A program made the position numbers and the translations under genes. The notes under the pieces were generated by a model that saw only the letters and a program-made list of their open reading frames with translations, was not told the origin of the DNA and did not search any database. From Actinomadura sp. DC4 (GTDB taxonomy: Bacteria > Actinomycetota > Actinomycetes > Streptosporangiales > Streptosporangiaceae), in the NCBI RefSeq assembly GCF_030406325.1, contig NZ_JAUEQY010000005.1:186001-250000 (forward strand): a DNA stretch of 64,000 nucleotides, written 5' to 3'. Positions 15,105-22,680 of this stretch are shown piece by piece. The stretch's first letter is position 1. Each line of letters starts with the position of its first letter.

Positions 15105-16264
15105 GCGACGCGTCGGCTGGGTGGCGTGGTACAGGCCATGAGGCTCATCTCTTCCTCAGTCCGGAGGACGATGAGGCGGTCCGTGCCGCGCATGCTCAGG
15201 CGGCGGAGGCGGGAGGGTCGCTGAATGCGAAACTCGAGGGCCTGAAAGCCGCCAGCACTCCTTACGGTGGTGAACTCGAAGGCCTGGAGAATTCCGTGAA
15301 AGGCCTCGACTCGCTGCGGCGAAAGGTCGCCTCCGATGTCTCCGAGGGCGCAGATGCCTCTGATGTGATCGCGGAAACGCGCGATATGAACCGTTACACG
15401 ATCTGTTTCCCGTCGGAATCGTACTCCGATGGGGTCGCTGCGGGCTTCGACCATCTCAAGGCGCAGGGTCTAAAGCCTTATAAACCAGAGGAAACGCACA
15501 AGAACACCTGGAACAACCCTCCGTATAAGGGCATCAATACCACGTGGACGGACCAGGACACCGGTCAGTTCGTCGAGATTCAGTTTCACACGCCGGAGAG
15601 CTTCCAGGCAAAGAGCGACAATCATGCTCTCTATGAGCTTTCTCGCTCCGGATCGCTCGAAGCCGATGAGGAGCTGGCGGCGGACTGGCTGCAGGCCCAA
15701 CGCTACGAGGGCGTGGAAGTCCCCCAGGGACACGATTCGACCGTGCCGGCAAGGCCGCCCCGCGAGTTGGCCACCTCTACGCCCGAGGCGCTGGAGGCGG
15801 TTCGCGCGAAGGAGGCTGAGCTCAAGCAGTCCCAGGCGAATGACGCGACGCAGGACGAGCCGGAGTCGCATTCCTCGGGGAGCGCGGAGGCCGACGAGGT
15901 GGCGTCACCCGAGTCGGCTCAGGGCGCCACAGACGAGCGTCCGGAGACCGGCGAATCCGAGGATGATTTTCCACAGCCTGTGGACGAAGATGCCGCCGAG
16001 CCCCGCGAGGCCGACGCCGCCCCGGAAGAGCAGGGCCCGGGCGAATACGACGAGGCCGAGGGGGCTGACCACTCCCCGGACGCCGAGGGCGCCCAGGGCG
16101 CCCAGGGTCAGGACGCCGGCGCGTCGTACGACGACCATGAGGATCATCAGCTGGCGCGGATCGCGGCCGCCGCCGACGAGCAACAGGAAGGCGGCGACCG
16201 TGACGACTACGGCGACACGTCGGCCGCTGCGGAGAATCGGGAGCGAGGAGGCGCAGGTGACTGA
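15101..16264 (+). CDS. RelA/SpoT-fold nucleotidyltransferase-like protein with long acidic tail
   Basis: A 387-residue protein. Residues about 40-183 resemble the RelA/SpoT nucleotidyltransferase fold as found in small alarmone synthetases and polymorphic toxins. DMNRYTICF (95-103) is in the place of D-x-x-R-Y/R; HKNTW (133-137) then YKGINTTW (142-149) replace the K-D...YxSxH region; FVEIQFHTPESF (157-168) gives the conserved E159 and Q161; NHALYELSR follows. Residues about 230-387 are a low-complexity tail of Glu, Asp, Ala and Gly with almost no hydrophobic residues. Known relatives transfer pyrophosphate to GDP/GTP, ATP or tRNA; the activity here is unknown. The gene is coupled to both neighbours (GTGA at its start, TGATG at its end). 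Effector or toxin status is inferred from the fold and from the VirD4-like neighbour. Confidence 0.6.
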   Translation: MSDASAGWRGTGHEAHLFLSPEDDEAVRAAHAQAAEAGGSLNAKLEGLKAASTPYGGELEGLENSVKGLDSLRRKVASDVSEGADASDVIAETRDMNRYTICFPSESYSDGVAAGFDHLKAQGLKPYKPEETHKNTWNNPPYKGINTTWTDQDTGQFVEIQFHTPESFQAKSDNHALYELSRSGSLEADEELAADWLQAQRYEGVEVPQGHDSTVPARPPRELATSTPEALEAVRAKEAELKQSQANDATQDEPESHSSGSAEADEVASPESAQGATDERPETGESEDDFPQPVDEDAAEPREADAAPEEQGPGEYDEAEGADHSPDAEGAQGAQGQDAGASYDDHEDHQLARIAAAADEQQEGGDRDDYGDTSAAAENRERGGAGD

Positions 16265-16677
16265 TGGCTGCTGACCGGCCCGAACCACCACCCTGGGTTT
16301 GGGAACATCTCTCCGACGAACATCACGACCAGTCCTGGCAGCGTCTCACCGCCTGGGTCGGCTGGCTGGAGCAGGCGTACGCTCCGTGGGTCATGCTGCC
16401 GGACTGCTGGCCCGCCCACGAGGGCCTGCGTGCCGAGCTGATCATGTTCTGGTACTGGCACCGCTACGTCATGACCCGGGCGGTGAACCCGACCGAGGGC
16501 ATCCGCTGGCACGCGGACCTCCGGCGCGCGGCCTACGACTGGCGTGAACTCGCCGGTTGCACGCATGAGCCGCCCGTACGCCACCATGAGGAACTGGCCG
16601 AGCACCGGAACCAGAGGACGCAGACCTTCGTGGCCGCGTTCCTGCGCGGTGCCGCGCGGGAGACGAACCTTCGATGA
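16264..16677 (+). CDS. DUF4913-like hypothetical protein
   Basis: A 137-residue Trp-rich soluble protein. WQRLTAWVGWLEQAYAP, then LPDCWPAHEGLRAELIMFWYWH, resembles the DUF4913 pattern (WV.WL...Y......CW..H......L..LW..W) found beside mobilisation genes on actinobacterial plasmids. No catalytic motif is seen. The start codon overlaps the RelA/SpoT-fold gene stop by one base (TGATG), and the end overlaps the next start by four (ATGA, 16674-16677). If the upstream protein is toxic, this tightly coupled small gene is a candidate immunity or regulatory partner, an idea based on position only. Confidence 0.55.
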   Translation: MAADRPEPPPWVWEHLSDEHHDQSWQRLTAWVGWLEQAYAPWVMLPDCWPAHEGLRAELIMFWYWHRYVMTRAVNPTEGIRWHADLRRAAYDWRELAGCTHEPPVRHHEELAEHRNQRTQTFVAAFLRGAARETNLR

Positions 16678-17780
16678 CGTCCCGGAGGTGCGCGGCGTGC
16701 GGCGCCCACCAGCAGCAGGCCGGCGCGGTGTCCTGCGCCGCGTGCGGTCGCGCCCTGCGCTGGGAGGACGCCGAGGCGCCCGAGTCGGCGGCCGTGGTCG
16801 GCCCCGAGTCTGTGTGGGTCGACCGGCGGCCGGTCTCCCGCCGGGTCCGGCTGGTCGCGGTCGTCACGGCCGCCGGGCTCCTGGCCCTCCTCGTCGTCCC
16901 CGTGATCGTGGACCGGATCTTCTTCACGCCCGAAGCCGCGCTCCACGGCTTCTTCGGCGCGCTGGCCCACCGTGACGCCGCCGCGGCCCTTCGCGCGGTG
17001 GACACCAGGGACACCGGCGACGAGCCGCTCCTGCGCAGTGCCGTCCTGCGCAGCCACGACTACGTCCCGCCGGCGGACCTGAGGATCGAGCGGATCAACA
17101 CACGCAGCGACCCGGAACTGGCGGTGGTGAGCTTCCGCGTCGGCGAGCGCCGCCTCACCGCGTCTCTGGCGATCACGCGCGAGCGCCACAAGACGTTCAA
17201 CCGCTGGCGCGTCCAGGGCCTCCCTCCGGTCGGCATCTCGGCGGCGGGCGTGACGGAGATCAGCGTCAACGGCGTACGGGTGAAGACCGACGCCCCCGCC
17301 ACCCCGGACGCACCGCGAACGATCCAGGCCAGCGCACTGCCCGGCGGATACGCGTTGAGGGTGCCCGACAATCCGGTGGTGCAGGCCACCGAGCAGGAAC
17401 TCTACGTCGGCGACAGCGGCCAGGCGACGCTTCAGGCGAGCGTGAAGCCGGGCGCGGAGTCCGAGGTCGACACCCAGGTACGCGCCTACCTCGACCAGTG
17501 CGCGCAGAGCACGGACACGTCCCCGAAGGGTTGCCCGTTCTCGGTCTTCCTCCTCGGCACGCCGACCAGCCTGAAGTGGAAGATCACTAAATATCCGGAT
17601 ATCACGGTCGTAGTGAGCTCGACCGGGCCCTACGTGCGAACCGGGGACGAAGGATCCGCGACGGCATCCGGCGAGGCCAAGGACTTCAGTACGACAGAGC
17701 ACTTCTCCGAGTCGGACGCCTTCTCCGTGGAAGGCCCCGTCGACGTGTCCGCCGGCAGCGTGAAATGGACCCCGAAATGA
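16674..17780 (+). CDS. Zinc-ribbon single-pass membrane protein (TcaA-like layout)
   Basis: A 368-residue protein. The N-terminus is a cytoplasmic zinc ribbon (C6-x2-C9, C21-x2-C24). A single transmembrane helix at about 58-79 (RVRLVAVVTAAGLLALLVVP) is followed by an exported region of almost 290 residues. That region begins FFTPEAALHGFFGALAHRDAAAALRAV, which resembles the repeated domains of TcaA-type proteins that hold ligand-binding NTF2-like folds. It ends with a Ser/Thr-rich stretch (GDEGSATASGEAKDFSTTE). Two cysteines near residues 274 and 286 (LDQCAQSTDTSPKGCP) could form a disulfide outside the cell. ATGA overlap with the preceding gene indicates coupling. It could be the membrane anchor or surface sensor of the VirD4-like operon. 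Confidence 0.65.
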   Translation: MTSRRCAACGAHQQQAGAVSCAACGRALRWEDAEAPESAAVVGPESVWVDRRPVSRRVRLVAVVTAAGLLALLVVPVIVDRIFFTPEAALHGFFGALAHRDAAAALRAVDTRDTGDEPLLRSAVLRSHDYVPPADLRIERINTRSDPELAVVSFRVGERRLTASLAITRERHKTFNRWRVQGLPPVGISAAGVTEISVNGVRVKTDAPATPDAPRTIQASALPGGYALRVPDNPVVQATEQELYVGDSGQATLQASVKPGAESEVDTQVRAYLDQCAQSTDTSPKGCPFSVFLLGTPTSLKWKITKYPDITVVVSSTGPYVRTGDEGSATASGEAKDFSTTEHFSESDAFSVEGPVDVSAGSVKWTPK

Positions 17781-17823
17781 CCACCTCGTCGATCCTTCCC
17801 GAGTGCGCGGAAGAGGGCAGGAA

Positions 17824-18302
17824 ATGAAGTTCTCCCTGGCGTTCGGTGGCCGCCCGTCACCGGTTCAGGCGCCTCTCAGCCACATCGCCGATGCTGTGGA
17901 AGCCATAACGGCGAAGGGGCGACCCCAGCGAACTGGGAGACCGGGCATGCCGAGACGGTTGCCTCGATTCGCCATCTGGCGCAGCTCGTGGCCGCCACGG
18001 TCGACGAACTGGACGGCGAAGAGCTAAGGCGCTACTCGCTACGAATCACACCACGCCGGAACGAACAGGATCCGTTGTTGGCAGGCGTCTATCGGCATGT
18101 ACGCCGCCACGAGATCGAGACCCTCACCCTCGACGTCTGGCTCACCGAAGACGGTCACCTCCGCTGGACCCGCGAGCAGGCGGTGACCAAGTATCGACGG
18201 CGAGGGAGGCCCTACTCGCTCACGATGGACTGCTGGGACTTCGGCGTCGACCTCACGGGATTCGCGGTACCGGCTCCGCACGAGATCCTGTATCGCGACT
18301 GA
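17824..18302 (+). pseudogene. Hypothetical gene with apparent -1 frameshift near 17917-17930
   Basis: ATG 17824 follows AGGGCAGGAA and opens MKFSLAFGGRPSPVQAPLSH, IADAVEAITAKG. This frame then turns into Arg/Pro-rich sequence and stops near 18027. A second frame, one base back, carries protein-like sequence through the junction (NWETGHAETVASIRHLAQL, then VAATVDELDGEELRRYSLRI) to TGA 18300-18302, ending VPAPHEILYRD. Joining them near the GGGG and CCCC runs at 17917-17925 gives one protein of about 159 residues. I read this as a single gene with a one-base deletion, or a sequencing error in a homopolymer; programmed slippage is possible but no strong slippery heptamer is seen. No family is recognised. 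It lies 43 bp after the zinc-ribbon membrane gene and may be the last operon member. Confidence 0.55.
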
Positions 18303-18385
18303 ACACCTACATCCGGCGTGAGGCGCGGCATCGTTTGTCCGCTTTCGCGGTGGCGTGAGGGCTGGCGGGGTGAGAGTACGCAGAA

Positions 18386-19726
18386 CTAACGATCGTGGGT
18401 CTGGAAGAAGTTGTAGCGGTGGGCGAATTTCTCCCGCCGGGCCTGATCGGTGACGCCGAGGCCGGGTGCTGGCGCGAGGCAGAGAACACCGAGCTTGCCG
18501 TGGTGGGAGTTCTGCTGCATTTCGCAGACGGCCGCGGCCGCCTGGTCCAGGGTGTAAGTCCGAGATAGCGTCGGATGGATGTGCCCTCGCCGGACGAGTT
18601 CGTTCGCTCGCCAGGCCTCATGGTAGTTGGCGAAATGGGAACCGATGATCCGCTTGAGGTGCATCCACAGGTAGCGATTGTCGAAGTAATGGTCATACCC
18701 CGACGTCGACGCGCACGTGACGATCGTGCCGCCTCGGCGGGCGACATAGACGCTGGCGCCGAAGGTTTCCCGGCCCGGGTGTTCGAAGACCACGTCGGGA
18801 TCCTCGCCGCCGGTCAGGTCGCGAATCAATCCGCCCAATCGGCGCCATTCCTTGCGGTTCGGCGTATGTTCGTCTCTCCAGAATTCCAGACCCGTGGCGG
18901 AGCGGTCGATCACCAGTTCGGCGCCCATCGCCCGGCAGATGTCCGCCTTCTCCGGTGAGGACACCACGCATACCGGGACGCCCCCGCCTCCCAGGACGAG
19001 CTGCGTCGCGTACGAGCCCAGCCCTCCGCACGCGCCCCAGATGAGCACGATGTCACCCTGCTTCATGTCGGCGCCGTTGCGGGACACCAGCTGCCGGTAC
19101 GCCGTCGAGTGGACCAGGCCCGGCGAGGCGGCCTCCTCCCACGACAGCTGGGCCGGCTTGGGCATCAGCTGGTTCGCCTTGACCAGCGAGATCTCGGCCA
19201 GACCGCCGAAATTGGTCTCGAAGCCCCAGATGCGCTGCTCCGGGTCGAGCATCGCGTCATCATGGCCCGCGGGGTCCTCCAGCTCGACCGACAGGCAGTG
19301 CGCGACCACATGGTCGCCGGGCTTCCAGCGCTGCACGCCCGGCCCGACGCGCAGGACCACGCCCGCCAGGTCCGAGCCGAGCACGTGGTACGGCAGGTCG
19401 TGCCGGGCGGCCAAGGGGGACGTGCGGCCGTAGCGTTCGAGGAACTCGAACGTCGGGATCGGGGCGAAGATCGAGGACCACACGGTGTTGTAGTTGATGG
19501 AACTCGCCATCACCGCGACCAGCGCCTCGTTCGGGCCGACCTCGGGGAGCGCCACCTCGTCGATGTGAAGTGACTCTCGTGGATTTCTCTCCGCGGTCGA
19601 AAGACCCTCGAAGATGCCGACCTCGTCTTTGTGCACCGTTAGTGCGCGGTACGACTCTGGAAGAGTAAGGTGCTGCCATTCTTGCGATGTCGCGCCGGAA
19701 GTGATCGCTGCCTGGATGTCCCGCAT
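18386..19726 (-). CDS. ccr: Crotonyl-CoA carboxylase/reductase
   Basis: A 446-residue medium-chain dehydrogenase that would convert crotonyl-CoA, CO2 and NADPH to (2S)-ethylmalonyl-CoA. The CO2-binding residues known from the Kitasatospora enzyme are all in place one position earlier: N80 in INYNTVW, F169-E170 in IWGFETNFGG, and the His in IGSHFANY near residue 364. WGACGGLGSYATQL is the NADPH loop. The length (about 447) is standard. Start ATG 19726 has GGAAGG upstream; a start 33 bp earlier would add a non-family extension. The gene is divergent from the PKS genes across 178 bp. It probably supplies ethylmalonyl-CoA or a related extender to the assembly line, consistent with the unusual AT of module 9. 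A homologue in the ethylmalonyl-CoA pathway of primary metabolism would look the same, so dedication to the PKS is inferred from position. Confidence 0.93.
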   Translation of the reverse strand: MRDIQAAITSGATSQEWQHLTLPESYRALTVHKDEVGIFEGLSTAERNPRESLHIDEVALPEVGPNEALVAVMASSINYNTVWSSIFAPIPTFEFLERYGRTSPLAARHDLPYHVLGSDLAGVVLRVGPGVQRWKPGDHVVAHCLSVELEDPAGHDDAMLDPEQRIWGFETNFGGLAEISLVKANQLMPKPAQLSWEEAASPGLVHSTAYRQLVSRNGADMKQGDIVLIWGACGGLGSYATQLVLGGGGVPVCVVSSPEKADICRAMGAELVIDRSATGLEFWRDEHTPNRKEWRRLGGLIRDLTGGEDPDVVFEHPGRETFGASVYVARRGGTIVTCASTSGYDHYFDNRYLWMHLKRIIGSHFANYHEAWRANELVRRGHIHPTLSRTYTLDQAAAAVCEMQQNSHHGKLGVLCLAPAPGLGVTDQARREKFAHRYNFFQTHDR

Positions 19727-19775
19727 TTCGCTACCTTCCGCAGGGTCGCCTCGCACCACGATAACCCCTGCCCAG

Positions 19776-19825
19776 CTTTAGCGGGGCTTCAGGCATCGCA
19801 CGTACAATTCAGAATTGCGCTAAAG
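19776..19825. promoter_or_regulatory. Symmetric operator-like region between ccr and PKS A
   Basis: In the divergent intergenic space, CTTTAGCG (19776-19783) and CGCTAAAG (19818-19825) form a perfect 8-bp inverted repeat. Between them, touching the right arm, is the 13-bp palindrome CAATTCAGAATTG (19805-19817). The stretch is AT-rich against a very GC-rich background. This is the best candidate site for joint control of both transcription units; no cognate regulator gene is in the window. Confidence 0.5.
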
Positions 19826-19904
19826 ACGCCAGGCTGCCGTTACCAACGAACCGTCCGCCGCTCTGGTCAAAAATGGGGGCTCATTTGTCCCACTCGTCGT
19901 CGCG

Positions 19905-22680
19905 ATGACCCACGAACCCATCGCCGTCGTCGGCTGTTCGTGCCGGCTGCCCATGGCGCCGGACACCGGTGCCTTCTGGCGATTGCTCACCTCGGGCACC
20001 GACGCCGTACGGGACATGCCGCCGGGCCGTGCGGAGTTCGACCTCGGGCGAGCCGGCTTCCTGGACCGCGTCGACGGGTTCGACGCTCCGTTCTTCGGCA
20101 TCTCCCCGCCCGAGGCGGCGGCGATGGACCCCCAGCAACGGCTGATGCTGGAACTCGGCTGGGAGGCTCTGGAAGACGCGGGAATCGTCCCGGCCGTCCT
20201 CCGCGACAGCCGCGCCGGCGTCTTCGTCGGGGCCATGGCCGACGACTACACCGCCCTCACCTGGGGCGGCGGCAGGCTCACCGCGCACAGCCTGACCGGG
20301 CTGAGCCGCGGCATGCTCGCCAACCGGCTCTCCTACCTGTTCGGCCTGCGCGGACCCAGCCTCACCGTCGACGCCGCCCAGGCCTCCTCCCTCGTCGCCG
20401 TGCACCTGGCCTGCGAAAGCCTCCGTACGGGCGAGTCCTCGGTCGCGCTCGCCGGCGGCGTGAACCTCATCCTCACGTCCGAGAGCACCACCGCCGTCGA
20501 CCTGTTCGGCGGCCTGTCGCCGGACGGCCGCTGCCATACGTTCGACGCCCGCGCCAACGGCTACGTCCGTGGCGAAGGCGGCGTCGTGTTCGTCCTCAAG
20601 CGCCTCGCCGACGCCGTACGGGACGGCGATCCGATCCACTGCGTGATCCGGGGGAGCGCGCAGAACAACGACGGTGGCGGTCACAGCCTGACGGCGCCGG
20701 TACGGGAGGCCCAGGAAGACGTCCTCCGGCAGGCGTACGAGCGTGCGGGCGTCGACCCGGCCGAGGTGCAGTACGTCGAGCTGCACGGTACGGGGACGCG
20801 GCTGGGCGACCCGATCGAGGCCGCCGCGCTCGGTGCGGAGCTCGGCACCGCGCCCGGCCGCCGGTCCCCGCTGCTCGTCGGCTCGGCGAAGACCAACGTC
20901 GGTCACCTGGAGGCCGCGGCCGGCGTGGTCGGACTGCTGCGCGCCGCACTCTGCCTGCGCCACCGGCGGCTCGTCAAGAGTCTGCACTTCGCCCACCCGA
21001 ACCCCGACATCCCCCTGGAGGAGCTGAACCTCCGGGTCACCGGCGAAGGCAGTCTCTGGCCGGACCCGGAACGGACACTCGTGGCCGGCGTCAGCGCGTT
21101 CGGGATGGGCGGTACGAACTGCCACGTGGTCCTGACCGAGGCCGAGGCGGTAGGTGGAAGCAAGGCGGGGAACGCGGGTCCCGTCCCGTGGGTCCTGTCC
21201 GCGAAGACGCCGCAGGCGCTGCGGGAGCAGGCCCGCCGGCTGTCGCGGGTCGAAGGCCGGCCGGAAGACGTGGCGTTTTCACTCGCCCGTACGCGCTCGG
21301 TCTTCGAGCACCGCGCCGTCGTCGTCGGCGCCGAAACGGGAACCCTCCGGCACGGTCTCACCGACCTGGTCTCCACGGCCGCCGGTACGCCCGGGGACAT
21401 CGCGTTCGTCTTCGCCGGTCAGGGCTCGCAGTGGGTCCGCATGGCCACCGGGCTGCTGGATTGGTCAGCGGCGTTCGCACGACGGTTCAGCGAGTGCGGC
21501 GAGGCGCTGCGCCGCTGGGTCGACTGGGACCTGAAGACGGCCGTCGCGGACGAGGACCTGCTGAGCCGGGTCGACGTCGTCCAGCCGGTGCTGTGGGCCG
21601 TGATGGTGTCCCTCGCCGAGGTGTGGCGCGACTTCGGCGTCGAGCCCGCCGCCGTCGTCGGGCACAGCCAGGGGGAGATCGCCGCCGCCTGCGTGGCCGG
21701 CGCGCTCTCCCTGGACGACGGCGCGCGGGTCGTCGCGCTGCGGAGCAAGGCGATACGGGAGCTGTCCGGCGACGGGGGCATGGCCTCGGTTCCACTGCCC
21801 GCCGCCGAGGTCCCGCTGGAAGAAGGGTTGTCGGTCGCCGCGATCAACGGGCCGCGCTCGACCGTCGTCGCGGGTGAGGTCGTCGCCCTGGAGCGCCTCG
21901 TGCGACAGATCGAGGGTACCCGGCGGATCGACGTCGACTACGCCTCTCACTCGGCCGCCGTCGAGCGACTGCGGGACCGCCTTCTCGACGACCTGGAAGG
22001 CGTCGAAAGCATCGAGCCGCACGTACGGTTCGAGTCCTCGGTGGCGGACGGACCGGCCGCGCTGGACGCCGGGTACTGGTACCGCAACCTGCGTGAGACG
22101 GTCCGTTTCGAGGACGCCGTGCGCCGCCTCGTCGACCGCGGCTGTGACGTGTTCGTCGAGGTCGGCCCGCATCCGGTCCTCGGCGTCGGGCTCCGGGAGA
22201 TCTTGGAGGACACCGACGGGATCGTGCTCGGCTCGCTGCGGCGCGGCGAGGACGACGTCGAGCAGATGTTGCGTTCGCTCGGCGAGGCGTTCGCCCACGG
22301 CATCGACGTCGACTGGCGGCCGGCGTTCCCGGGCGGCCGTCGCGTGGCTCTGCCGACCTATCCCTTCCAGCGCGAGCGGCACTGGCTGGACGCGACGCCC
22401 GGCGAGCCGGTACCCACCGGGCCCGACCTGGCCCCGCTCGACCTCGTACGCGCGCAGGCCGCCGTCGCGCTCGGACGCGGCGGGCCCGAGGACATCGCGC
22501 CCGAGCTGACCTTCCGGGACCTCGGCTTCGACTCCCTGCTCGCGGTCGACCTGCGCAACCGGCTGAGCGCGATCACTCGTGTACGGCTCGCGACCACCGC
22601 TCTCTTCGACCACCCGACGCCGGCCGCGCTGGCCGAGCACCTCGCCGGAGGTGAGCCGGAGGAGAAGGCCCGGCCGGCGA
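19905..22680 (+). other. PKS A loading module: KSQ-AT(methylmalonyl)-ACP
   Basis: The ketosynthase nucleophile motif reads [13 protein letters not shown], with Gln159 for Cys. The two KS histidines (ELHGTGT and NVGHLEA) remain, as in decarboxylating KSQ domains. The AT carries GHSQGE and YASH, so methylmalonyl-ACP would be decarboxylated to propionyl-ACP. The protein begins straight at the KSQ with no docking segment, as expected for a first module. Confidence 0.93.

Noticed and set aside
13216-16677. Integrative conjugative element
   Set aside because: A coupling-type ATPase and a DUF4913-like gene are present, but no relaxase, integrase, VirB4, replication gene or att-like repeat was seen, and the tRNA 6 kb upstream shows no duplicated 3' end.
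19905-22680. KSQ Gln as an inactivating mutation
   Set aside because: Cys-to-Gln with retained histidines at the front of a modular PKS is the established decarboxylating loading ketosynthase, not a defect.
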